A DNA stretch of 64,000 bases from Termitomyces sp. T153 (taxonomy: Eukaryota; Basidiomycota; Agaricomycetes; Agaricales; Lyophyllaceae): contig JACKQL020000010.1 in NCBI GenBank assembly GCA_018296165.2, positions 868,001 to 932,000 of the forward strand, given 5' to 3'. Numbering within the stretch: the stretch's first letter is position 1; each line of letters opens with the position of its first letter. Below are positions 1-9,910 of the stretch, in pieces. The notes under the pieces were generated by a model that worked only from the letters and a program-made list of their open reading frames with translations, was not told the origin of the DNA and made no database searches. Made by a program: the position numbers and the translations under genes.

Positions 1-125
1 TGTTCACCAATTTATCAGAGCATACAGATCGAAATCTGAACAACATTTGTGATGACTTGAGATACAAAGTTTTGAGTTCCAAACCTCATATATTCCCTAA
101 TGGAAGATACATTAGCATGCACTGA

Positions 126-662
126 TTGATAGACAAACTTATCAGATATAACCAGGAAATATACATTTCGTGTATGGAGTGCCCCTCTCAACACTTACAA
201 ACTAGGAGAGGCATATCCAGATCATGTACTTCTCAGATAGTGTTGCTGAATAATACATATGACAGTGTACAGGAGAGCCTGCGAGGTAACTTGTCAGAAA
301 TTGAATGTTATTGCTGTACTTGCAATAATTGCTTGTTACAAACATTAAAATTCGTTCATGCTCCCCCTGTTGTAGTTATAGATGTTTTGTCTGTGAACGT
401 GCACATGAATCAAGAATTGACAGTGTCGATTGCTAACTCTCCTGATTGTCAATATGTAGTCAAAGGAGTCATTTATTTTGGTGGCCATCACTTTACCTCT
501 CAATATATAGACTCTTCTAGTACAGTATGGTATCATGACGGTGGGGAAACAGGATGCTCGATGTTGAGAGATGGTAATTTAGGTGATCGAAATGACAGTA
601 CATTTCTAAATACATGCAGAGGTCAGTCAGCATCTGTTGTATTATACGTAAAGGACGATTAG
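126..662 (+). CDS. C-terminal part of a USP-like cysteine protease (partial)
   Basis: An open frame of 178 codons ends at a TAG at 660-662. It looks like the C-terminal half of a ubiquitin-specific-protease-like papain-fold domain. A cysteine-rich stretch (ECYCCTCNNC, about residues 60-69) resembles the zinc-ribbon fingers of USPs. Then follow a hydrophobic strand (PPVVVIDVLSV) and a His-box-like segment, GVIYFGGHHFTSQYID, followed by VWYHDGG. In this family a His in that segment is catalytic and the Asn/Asp comes shortly after. The Cys box would lie upstream, outside the window or in earlier exons, so the apparent start near 126 is not a real start. Similar USP-like tails occur both as host genes and as transposon passengers in Agaricomycetes. 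I cannot tell which applies. The family assignment rests on motif memory only. Confidence 0.4.
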   Translation: MIDKLIRYNQEIYISCMECPSQHLQTRRGISRSCTSQIVLLNNTYDSVQESLRGNLSEIECYCCTCNNCLLQTLKFVHAPPVVVIDVLSVNVHMNQELTVSIANSPDCQYVVKGVIYFGGHHFTSQYIDSSSTVWYHDGGETGCSMLRDGNLGDRNDSTFLNTCRGQSASVVLYVKDD

Positions 663-1505
663 TTGATTCATATAAGGATAGATTGTGTGCCGCCTTGTAG
701 ATCTCGGACACGCCGTGCTCGCAACGGTCCATACTCAACGGTATATAGGAAGGCACACGTCTAAAGGAATGAGGGACATAACAAGCGGAGGCAATACGAG
801 GGGTCGCAGAGGGAGGAGGGGTCGGGGAGTTGCAGGACTAAAATGACTGAAACCGAACGCGCGAACGTAAGCAATGAACATGGAACGGACCGGAAAACGT
901 GACTTTCCAACCTTGAACAGATTTTTTTTCAATAGAGTAGAGAAGAACCTCTACAGAGTAGCGGGTATTTTTCAAGTACCTCTCCACGAAACTCACAAAC
1001 CTACTACATGTCGTGGAGAAGTAGGGCAATCCCTCCGAAGTCCCGACCGGTTAAGCTGGACCTCACCGATATAAACCGGTGGAGTCAAGTCTGACCTTTC
1101 AATGGTCACTGACGAACGTCCCGTTTTTTAGTTTTTCCAGACTCTGTTGCACTGTTCCTACTTTGGCTCCCTTAGAAAATGCATGCTTATACTCATCTCT
1201 GCCTTGAATATGCATTCCGCTCCTGTTCAGGGATCAGTATTGGCTCTGCATAGATGATCTCCCCGGATTTTGTATGTCATTCTGCTTGGCAAGGTCAATT
1301 CTCTTAGCATTCTTGTTGGGTTATCGTGCCTACTGCGAAAGGAAAGCATCTGAGGACGTTATCAGCCTTTCTTGTAGCAGCCATCTTCGATCCTCGCCAC
1401 TCCTGGTCCTACTGACTCAAAAACAATGGTTTTAAACTCGTCATATGAGACGCGCGTCCGGCCAAGGAAAGAGTACGACATATGCATATGTAATAACCCC
1501 AGTCC
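663..1505. other. Intergenic, no gene seen
   Basis: This 840-bp stretch holds only short open frames without recognisable motifs. Base composition and CpG content are like the flanking host sequence. No RNA gene or repeat was seen. Confidence 0.5.
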
Positions 1506-3322
1506 TCAATGGTTATACCGATAATGATACTCATACACTTTCCCTCTTGCTCTAGGAGCGTGACCATCCTCGCTATCCGTCATCCATTCAGACAGGCTCC
1601 CAGCACTACTACTGTCTGTACTATCATCTGAGACATCGTCATAATCGCGTGCGTTCCGGGGTACCCCCTCCTCTGGCCGATCCACCGTACAATCAACTCG
1701 CCAGGTTTTGCTGAGGTTATACAGGCGATATTTAGCTTGTTGCAATTGATCGCTCCTGATCCCTGGTACTGTCACCCTGGCGAAGCGTAATCTGCCTTGT
1801 GGGATACGATTTTCCGCAATATGTATGAATATTTCCACATCTTGAGGCTCCACGGCACATTCCAGGCCTTCTAGATAAGGAAAAAGTTTCCCCATAAGGA
1901 CTGATTCTAGAAAGGGCCGCTGAAGAACCAGTCCCGCCACGATGAAGAACCGCGCGTTTTTGCTCATTCCAAATGACACAAGAGTTTGGATGGCTGTGAA
2001 CGGCCAGTACAGAAGGTCTTGAGGTCCTGGATCGAGTGCGGGAGGTTCCTCGACATAGAAGTGACGACGCCGACGCTGGAATTCTACAAGCTGACATCTG
2101 CTTTGTGTCAGCATCTGTATGATCTCTTCTCCGGGGAAAACGAATGGTGGAGCAGAAATCTCCCGCCTGTCGAGCTGGTTGATGTGCAAACTAGTGAGGC
2201 TCGGCACTACGAGACACCGGAGCAAAAGTCCATCCTCTAAATCTAGGCGAACAGACGAAAGGTATGGAAGGTGTACCTGGAAAAGATTAAGTGCACCCGG
2301 GGTGCGAGGTATATGAACTTCCGCTGACAACCCTTGTAGGTTATGGCATCTCTGCAAGAGAATCAACGTTTCGTTGATATACATTTCTCTACCTCCCAAA
2401 TCGAGAACAACGAGTCCTTCCCATGGGATGGGCATGCGCAGCAACAGCAAAGGAGGAGGAAGTCTGTTAGCCAGGGTGACGGATCGCAGTCTTTCTGGGC
2501 GACATCCCTCGTGGTTCTCGTGAGAAGGAGTGCCTTCCAGGAACTGCAAGATGTTCGAACCAGAAAAATAAAGAAGTGACCTGCATCGACAGAGGACCTC
2601 ATACAAAACATTGAGATCTAGCCAGTGCAAGGTCAAGGAAGTGAGGTGACTCCATGCAAACGACTGAGGATCTAATAAGGTATCTAAGAGGACTGGATCA
2701 TAGCGGCTGTTGTATAAGGCAAGGTTCCTTAAGGTGGGACTCTTGAACATGCCACTGTCCACGAACTGATCAGCAAGGTCCTCGTCAGTTTTCCAAACTG
2801 AAAAATTCATCTCAACAGAGGCAATCTTCGGGAACTTGATCACCTTGTGAGAATTCAATAGGCTTGCCAAGGCTGTGAAAGGAACAAAATCTAGTCGGAG
2901 CTCGACTATGGATGACGCGTTAGGTTTGATAACTTTTGAGATTGCCTCTGTGCTGTAAGTGTTGGAAGCACATGAGAGCCCGATGGAGAGTCTCGTGCGA
3001 TTACTGGGTTTGATCAATCTCGCATGGTAATTGATCACTTGGCTGGCTTCGTGTGGAGTGAGACGCCTACTAATGGTGACCTCATGCCTGCGCCAAAGGT
3101 CCGGATGTGCTATTGCGACGGCTTGCCATTGCTTGTTGACACTTAGCAGAGGCCAAGGCCATTGACTCCCATTAGCAGGGAAGCTGATTGAGTCACTTTG
3201 GGAAACACTATGAGAAAAGATGTTCTCGAGAACCTCCGGGGGAAGACTAAATCAGAACATGATGGGTTGATCAGATGAAACGATGACCTGTGTAAGTCTG
3301 CTCACTTGGGTCTTGATGTCAT
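1506..3322 (-). CDS. F-box protein with degenerate leucine-rich region
   Basis: Two exons encode 585 residues. Exon 1 is 3306-3322 (17 nt, MTSRP plus two bases), the intron is 3247-3305 (59 nt, GTGAGC donor, TTTAG acceptor) and exon 2 is 1506-3246. The lengths sum to 586 codons including the stop. The N-terminus reads M-T-S-R-P-N-LPPEVLENIFSHSV, a classical F-box start. The box continues with WPWPLLSVNKQW and AIAHPDLW, the usual conserved Leu/Val-Cys(Ser)-W positions. The middle holds spaced leucine/isoleucine segments (LRNLALYNSRY, LTSLTLHWLDL, LVVLDLGG, LSSVRLDLEDG) typical of fungal F-box/LRR-like proteins. The C-terminus is acidic and serine-rich. F-box proteins bind Skp1 and recruit substrates to SCF ubiquitin ligases. 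The substrate is unknown, and these genes form large, fast-evolving families in mushrooms. An ORF caller starting at 3038 would miss the whole F-box. Confidence 0.78.
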
Positions 3323-3355
3323 TTTATGTGAGGATGCCCACGCAAATTTCGACCT

Positions 3356-3363
3356 CTTATATA
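3356..3363 (-). promoter_or_regulatory. TATA box of the F-box gene
   Basis: TATATAAG on the minus strand lies 34 bp upstream of the proposed start codon (3322). That implies a very short 5' leader and supports the tiny first exon. Confidence 0.4.
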
Positions 3364-3874
3364 GCCAATGAACATAGTATTGACGTTGTTTTAAGCTTCA
3401 TCTCCTGCAACCGAAAGAATAAGAGAATTTCCAAGGACAAAAACCCAGTCAACAGTGCTGCGGACGAGGGTAGGTGATAGTCGTAAGTGTCATTGCTGAT
3501 GGCCAGTATTGACGACCAGCTTAGCAACTGTGACGCTAGTAGTTGTTCTGCCCGTACTTTTTTGTAGTTCTTTGTTGAGTCTATGAATACGTTGCCATAG
3601 AGGAGATCTCATTGTTATTACTAGGTCCATTAATTCTGAGGAACATACAATAAATAGTGTCATCTTTTTGTTCTCTTAACTAGAAGGCAACTGAGGAAGA
3701 AATAGGACTTGGAGGTGAATACTGAGAGTTTTCTTTCAAGTTTAAGCGAATAATTGTTCAAAATTGGTGACAACTGTGTTGCAATTGTACAACACGTAGA
3801 ATGAAACTGCGCACGAAAATTGGTAAAGTATTAATGCTGACCCATGCTGTAATTACGAGTAAATTAACGCGGAT
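3364..3874. other. Intergenic, no gene seen
   Basis: This stretch lies between the F-box promoter and the end of the membrane-protein gene. Only short open frames are present and no motif was recognised. Confidence 0.5.
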
Positions 3875-4851
3875 TCATGAATTTGTAAGTCCTTCTTTAT
3901 CCTTTTTCCAGCTCGGCAGTGGTGGTTTTGGGGGATCGTCCTGCGAGGTGATGTATGAGAGCATGAGCAATGAACATGTCGACCATTCCATCGCTGTCGA
4001 AAGTACATATTCGCTGATGACAAAGGAAGTTTTGAGACCATCTTTCGCATAGTTTCCCGGGAAGAAATAGTTGAATGGCGAATATACTCCGGATAAAATG
4101 CCATATACTCCGCGGACCATCAGAAATGGCCACGCTGATATCAAGATGACAAGGGTAAGGTGCATCTTCCCTCGTGATTTCTCGTGGTGATACTGCCACA
4201 TGGTATACAATACGCAGAGAATGAAGAGCATGGTAAAGGCCAGGAATATGGCTTGTCCAACTGTTCGCATTATCATGGCCTTGTGGAGCCTTTCGTTGTA
4301 CACCTCCAAGCTTCTCTGAGCACCTGCAAGTGACGATCCACCGGCTACAATGAGCGCATTGGCCGCAACAAGCAAGTAGTGCATAATGGCCATGAGGTTT
4401 CGCTTCGGACCGTCTAAAGAGAAAGAATCCAGAAAACGGCGAAGAGCTGGGGTATCGGGTAATAGGCGCGGCTCAAGCCAGCTATCGTGTGCCTCCAGAT
4501 TATGATAGTGCCAGCTGATGAGGAATCTATACGCGCACAGGACCAGGGTGAAGTAACCCTCAGTATTCCTGTTATGGCGTATGAGCAGGAACAGGAGAAC
4601 AGAGAACGAGAACTCTGGACGTACAGGGTGAAATATGCGATCAAGACCCCAATATTAGAAAATCCAAGTATTCCAAATGCTAGCCCAGTTGACTGAGCCG
4701 CTAGTCGAATCGCGACATGAAATGCGATGAGTGTGTAGCGTGAACGCAGCCTAAGGCGTCCTGCGAGATATCCGAGAATAAGGAGGACAAAGAGGACGGT
4801 ATAAAGGATAAGGAAAACAAGAGCAGCCCTAGCCTCGGTGTTGAATGCCAT
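3875..4851 (-). CDS. Seven-helix integral membrane protein, DUF7702-like
   Basis: Two exons encode 306 residues: exon 1 4625-4851, intron 4569-4624 (56 nt, GTACGT...ATAACAG), exon 2 3875-4568. The lengths sum to 921 nt, and the splice joins YFTL to NTEGYFTLVL in frame. About seven hydrophobic segments can be read: ALVFLILYTVLFVLLILGYL, an Ala/Ile segment ending VLIAYF, TLVLCAYRFL, YLLVAANALIVAGGSSLAG, AIFLAFTMLFILCVLY, LTLVILISAWPFLMVRGVYG and the Met/Leu-rich last helix. The RGVYG...FN pattern near residue 240 and the overall plan match the fungal DUF7702 membrane family, whose members resemble RTA1-like/GPCR-like proteins. No function is established for it. The C-terminus is short, Pro/Lys-rich and probably cytosolic. 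Family assignment is by layout, not by search. Confidence 0.72.
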
Positions 4852-5932
4852 GGTGAAGTTCCACCAATGCCACAGCCCTTTTTATGAGTAGTTGTTACAC
4901 TATTTGCTGTGCATCTGTCGTTGCGTGGAAGGGATCAGAGTCGCATGCGCACGTGTGCGTTGATGCGTGTGCGTTGATGTGATGGATCGTCTCTTCTATT
5001 ATTCCGGGCACGCGGGACCAAGTTCCTGCTTGACTTCAAGGGTTCAGCGCAATTTATGCCGAGATTATAAAATATTTAGTCGGATCATGTTACCAGATGA
5101 AGCGCCGTCATTGTTCCTCTTTCCTCCTGATCCCATCGTGATCCACGTCTCCAAAGGCTCTGAGCTCGCCAAACTATGACTATGTATCCAGGTCGACGGA
5201 TCCTATCGATGTTGCATCCTGGCCGGAGACTGAACGTTGAACTTGGTCCGAATTCGGACTTTGAAACATTAGTTTAGTCGCCAATCAACGGATCGTCAGC
5301 GCGGCCGCACGCACGGTTGTCATCTTCCATATCCCGAGTGCACAGCTGCACAGCTGTTATACCCATCCATGGCTCATGTCATATTCAACAGCTTGCTTTT
5401 GTCCGGTCTAAGCGTAACTCTGAACTAGACACTCAACAAGACATATGTCACTGAGGAATCAAAACTCGCTGATATCATAATACTACTACTAGCTTTTTGC
5501 TCGTTGTGTTTCTGCTTGGGCCTTTGCACATGTATCACACGAGGTTTTTTGATCTATGGCTGAAGTAGGTATAGACCGGAACTCGCAGCACACCAATATT
5601 GTTGTTCTATGCTTGTGCTTCCGAACTGAGTTGAGTTCTCTGTTTGAAACTCCTTCCATATGTACCGGTTTTCTTTATGACGTCGCGTTGGCATTGTGCT
5701 GTCTATGCCAGACACTAGGCCTATATCACTCAAGTTCCGAATGTTCTTACCCAAATGGATCCAGACAAAAGGACTTCTGCCCGACCGGTGCCTCCATCGT
5801 AAAATCACCCTGTGATTAAATCTCAATCTTGGACACGCTGTATCCTCGTGTCTCTGAGCCAAGGTACTCTCGTCATATGTTTCCGATTGAATCAGGCGTC
5901 TTCAAATTCAAAATCTGGATTAGTATAAATAC
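4852..5932. other. Intergenic, no gene seen
   Basis: About 1.1 kb with overlapping short frames on both strands (for example around 5554-5862) but no recognisable domain. It probably contains the promoters of the two flanking genes. Confidence 0.45.
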
Positions 5933-6371
5933 ATGACCAAGATGATATCTTGTGCCATCCTCATCCTATCAAATTCTCTGTCACTCGCAATGCCTTCGTC
6001 AGACGAGCCTGCTTTCCCGCCCCACGACAATGTTAAAATTAACGGGTACGCTATTGTCGTCTACCCATACACGACATGTCTCACGTCATTTAGCCTAATG
6101 TTCAAGCTTGCCGACATCGAGGCAAAGCTGATTGAACAAAGAACTCGGTTAATCGGATTGACGAACGAGTTTGAGAACCTCAAGAAGCGTTATGTGAGGG
6201 TCGTAGTCTTCTGGAGAAGCAATTATACTGACGAAGGGTCACAAGCCGGAGGACAAGATTGCAGCTAACACGAAAGATCGTTTGACGACCGTTAAGCTTG
6301 CTATTGATGCAACTTTGGCCAAGGCTGCATCAATAGATAATCGAGCTGTTGTTAAGGCTCTACTCGAATGA
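5933..6371 (+). CDS. Small three-exon protein, helical, function unknown
   Basis: Three exons 5933-6045, 6094-6193 and 6246-6371 sum to 339 nt (112 residues). Intron 1 (48 nt) is GTACGC...TTTAG. Intron 2 (52 nt) is GTGAGG...CACAAG with a perfect CTGAC branch site. Read without splicing, intron 1 stays open, which hides it from ORF callers. The N-terminus (MISCAILILSNSLSLA) could be a signal peptide. The rest is rich in Lys, Glu, Leu and Ala (LADIEAKLIEQRTRLIGL, then ENLKKRYPEDKIAANTKDRL), suggesting helices or a short coiled coil. A TATAAAT box sits only 3 bp before the first ATG. If it is used, translation may begin at the in-frame ATG at 5990 instead, giving 93 residues and no signal peptide. 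I do not recognise a family. Confidence 0.45.
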
Positions 6372-7154
6372 CGAACAAGGACATACATCCTCCATCGTAT
6401 TTTGCCCCCCTCCCACTCCTAGAGACTTTTGTCAGCGCGGCCTCTTTGAATATGCCCCAACCCTGTCTGTATCACAATTTAAAGTAGATCGATATTCGAA
6501 CTATAGACCAAATGATAGATACAGTATTGTTAAGTTCCTTGCCCAATGCTTTATTGTTTACATCGGCAAAATGAAGAAGGCGCAGAACGAAAAACCAATC
6601 AGTCGTTCGAAGGTGAAGTTCATTCCACCCTGATAGTTAGTAAGACCAGTTTGTGCTCCATTGAAAAGTACCCGCCCTTGCCTACAGAGTATGTAGCGCA
6701 GAGACCAAGCTTAACGACAGCTTACACGCTCTCCTGTGAATCTGTGTGACAGCGGCAATGTGCATTGCATCTAATACAGTGCTGAGGCATGTTCCCTCAT
6801 TTCCCTTCCAAGACAAGAATTAACATGGGGATCACCACAGACCCCGGGACTGACGGACCAGCTACGCAAAGTATTTACCTCATAGTGTACATTTCAGACA
6901 TGAAGGATGGTCAGATATGACAAACCACTTATTTTTATCCAGCATGATGCATGATGTGTGAAGCCGCGATTTCCCCGCGAGTTCTTCAAAAATGCAGAGT
7001 TTCATCGGCAAGTATCTGCAGGGTTATTTAGCTTCAATCTCGCTTTATAAAAAGATCCACATATCAGTGTGGCGCTGAGCTTTCAGAGATTTGCGTGGCG
7101 TAAACATTTCCTATCTCTTGATAAGGATGCTTGTCGTCATTCTAGCCATTCGAT
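6372..7154. other. Intergenic, no gene seen
   Basis: Short frames only. A TATAAAA-like box lies near 7046, upstream of the doubtful ORF at 7155. It could belong to a transcript starting around an ATG at about 7129. Confidence 0.35.
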
Positions 7155-7451
7155 TTGCAAAAGGAACCGGACTATATGATATGGTTGCGACTCGTCACAT
7201 TCTTTTCCTTCGGTCATATCCACCAGATCACATTTTCGGGAGTCACTAATACCTTTCATCTGTCAACCGATATTCACACGCCCGAAGTTAATTTGTGGTT
7301 CACAGAGGCGGCTACAGGAAAACGTACGTCTCTTTTTCATGTTGCCGACAACACATGCAGTACACGCGTACTTCCAAAATTAAAGATGGCAGATACTCTC
7401 ACACTTGCTTTCACATGCCATGGTCTAGGGGATCAATTTACATTATACTAG
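7155..7451 (+). CDS. Doubtful ORF, 98 codons
   Basis: This open frame has no AUG at its 5' end. An ATG at about 7129 lies in a different frame, so an intron would be needed to join them. The peptide (for example FHLSTDIHTPEVNLWFTEA and FTCHGLGDQFTLY) is unlike any family I know. The sequence is balanced and host-like rather than transposon-like. It may be a real short gene, an exon of one, or a relic. Confidence 0.2.
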   Translation: MQKEPDYMIWLRLVTFFSFGHIHQITFSGVTNTFHLSTDIHTPEVNLWFTEAATGKRTSLFHVADNTCSTRVLPKLKMADTLTLAFTCHGLGDQFTLY

Positions 7452-8039
7452 TCACTATTAGCCTGATTGAACTACGTTTTAAGAAGACAGGCAAGTAGTA
7501 CCACCATGTAGTCGTCTCACTTCGTACATGGATATTGTGTGTATCTGACTTCGGTCGAGATAGTACGTCAGTCCGTCCACGTTGTTATAGAGGTTGACAA
7601 TGATTGATCGAATTCAAAATAAGTAGGAGTTTTGGTCATTGATCTCTCAACAATATGGCATTCGCCCATATGACCTGTACTTGTGATATTTGTGATGTAC
7701 CGCATTCAATCATTCTATTTACTTTCAAGCCCAGCTGAATTCGGTCTTTTCGGGGTAGCTAGCGCTCAGCGTCATTAACAAGCCGCTGCTTCCAATGGTC
7801 AAATTTAGCTTCTGTGTCGGTGCAAGGACAACCAGCTACTTACATGGTTTTACATCTGTGCAAGCATGTGCCTGGACTCAGGCACAAGACTAGATTTACA
7901 TCTCAACAACTGGACAGTTATGTGAAGTTAAAATAAAGCTTGAAGTCAGGGCAAAATTTAGATTGAGCACCGAGGGCTTAGGCGAATAGTCAATCACGCG
8001 TACGTACTACTACAGAGAGATCGATTGTCTGAAAGTTGT

Positions 8040-9180
8040 TCAGTGTCTGTCGTTTTTATTGTCAATTTCACTATAGCGACCTACGACGCATGAAACGAAG
8101 GTTGGCTATCAGAGAAGAAAAAAATGTGCTCAAATTGGAAGCATGACAATTGTCGAGATGGCTCGATATGATGATAGATAAGTTCACAAGGCATTTAAAG
8201 TTAACTTCTGGGCATTGAGCGTGTGCGTTCCCGGGCCGAGTGATCGGTTATACAAAGATCGAATGATAAAGACACCTGTCAGGAAGTTGTCCGGTCTATT
8301 GTTGTTCACTATAACGACGTGTAAGACGGGTCAACATACAGACAAGACGGACAGATATATGCAGAAACAAGGCGATTGTTAATATAATCTAATACGGCGT
8401 GAAGGTCTATAAGGGATCTAATGTTTGTCGCTTGTCCGAAGCATGATTGTTCTCAAGATGGCTCAATATGGTGCGGAAGTGCATAAGGGTTTTGAGCACT
8501 GCGTAGTTGTGTAAGAATCGCACAGATAGAAGCTGAGGCCAAGGCGCTAAACAAGACTGAGATGTCAAAGGAAGGCGACTTTCAAGATAGATAACCAGAT
8601 GCGGTGCAGAAGGGGGACTTGAAGCTTGAGGTTCTTGAGTATTGAGCGCTCCGTGCAGAGGCGAACTATCAATTGCGGAAAGGTCGATAACAAGTCGAAT
8701 GCCTGTATGAAACGGTTGTTAAGATGGCTTAATACGATGTGCTCGAGCACTCAGCACTCCATTGTTGTAAGGGGATTCATGATAAGACTATTCAGAATTC
8801 TTCACTATAGCGACGTGAACGACGAGCTGACGTATGAATCGAAACCAAGGCGAAGACGCTGAACAAGACAGAAATATATATATGTCGAAGCAAGGTGATT
8901 GTCGAGATGGCCCAGTGCGTACGCGGAAGTTGACAAGAGATCTTAGATTTCGAGCATGACGAACGGCTAGTCACGAATCGATAACATGTCAGGATTGCCA
9001 TTGAGTGCGGTCGGTTTCCAGGGAGCGTGAAGCTTGAGGTTCGGACCAATGATAGTCCCGTGTGATCCATCGCGGTAATATCGATGCATAATAGCTTGAA
9101 GTCGTGATGTGATTGAAAGCTGTCCATTCAGACTGTTGAGTTTTATTGTCATTTTCCCTATAGCGACAGGAAGAAGGGAG
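8040..9180. repeat. Degenerate tandem-like repeat field
   Basis: A few phrases recur in the same orientation with heavy divergence. CACTATAGCGAC-like words occur near 8071, 8307, 8803 and 9157. GATTGTCGAGATGGC-like words occur near 8151, 8451, 8716 and 8899. GAAGCTTGAGGTTC occurs near 8620 and 9029, and GAAGCATGA-like words near 8140 and 8440. Spacing is irregular (roughly 180-300 bp). It reads as an old, decayed tandem duplication without a credible ORF. The bases either side, 7452-8040 and 9181-9588, show no gene. Confidence 0.45.
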
Positions 9181-9588
9181 TGACGTACCGGTTCGGGAGT
9201 GGCCCCGTTGGACAAAGTTGTACCAATGTACATGTGAGAGATTGAGGACGGGCTGATAGGCCATGGCTGTACGTAGTGATTGTAGTTTGAATTTTTGAGC
9301 ATAAATAAAAGAAGGCGATTGTTCGAAAGCAAGTGACATCATTGGATGGACTGATGAGCCACAGTTGTGAGAGAACAAATGGAACAAGGGCCATTGGTCA
9401 TGATATGCCAGGATACTGCGTGGACGTATACAAATTAAGGCATCAAGCGGCCTGTCCTCCGCAGAAGAGAATTTAAGCTTATTGAGACATACATAGTACC
9501 ATCGTACACAAACGTCACTAAAAACTTAACAAAAGACACTCAGTTATGCCAAGTTTGGGCAAAAAGAATCAGGGTTCTGTGATCGCCA

Positions 9589-9723
9589 TCACCTTGACGA
9601 CATCGGGGAACAGGACGAACCTGCAAGAACAACTTGGGAGATTCAACGTGAAAGGCGGGGTAGGGGGATTGAATGGATCATAGTACCTGGGCCACAGCTT
9701 ATGTTCTGGATGGTTGGGGCCAT
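9589..9723 (-). CDS. Possible micro-ORF with one intron, very uncertain
   Basis: On the minus strand, divergent from the large gene at 9911, an ATG in a good context (CATCATGGCC, codon at 9721-9723) opens MAPTIQNISCGP. A plausible intron follows at 9621-9686 (66 nt, GTACTA...TTGCAG). Spliced in frame, it ends after about 22 residues at 9589. Another exon 2 frame (FVLFPDVVKVMAITEP) looks more protein-like but needs a different donor. An AT-rich TATA-like stretch lies upstream near 9810. It may be a leader, a short peptide gene or chance. Confidence 0.13.
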
Positions 9724-9910
9724 GATGGGAATAGGATCGAGAGAGAAAGACAAAAGGACAAAGGATAAACAGAGAACCCTAACCCGAGTTGTGGCCCACG
9801 TCAAAGAAATCTTTATTTATTGCTGTCGTACTGGAAGGGGTTGTTCCTGCTCCTCTGCCACTTCTTTATAGGCGACGCTCGCGCTGCCGAATACCTTATG
9901 ATAACATACC

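Noticed and set aside
874..1074. 66-codon open frame
   Set aside because: Short, no motif, and overlapped by equally long frames on the other strand.
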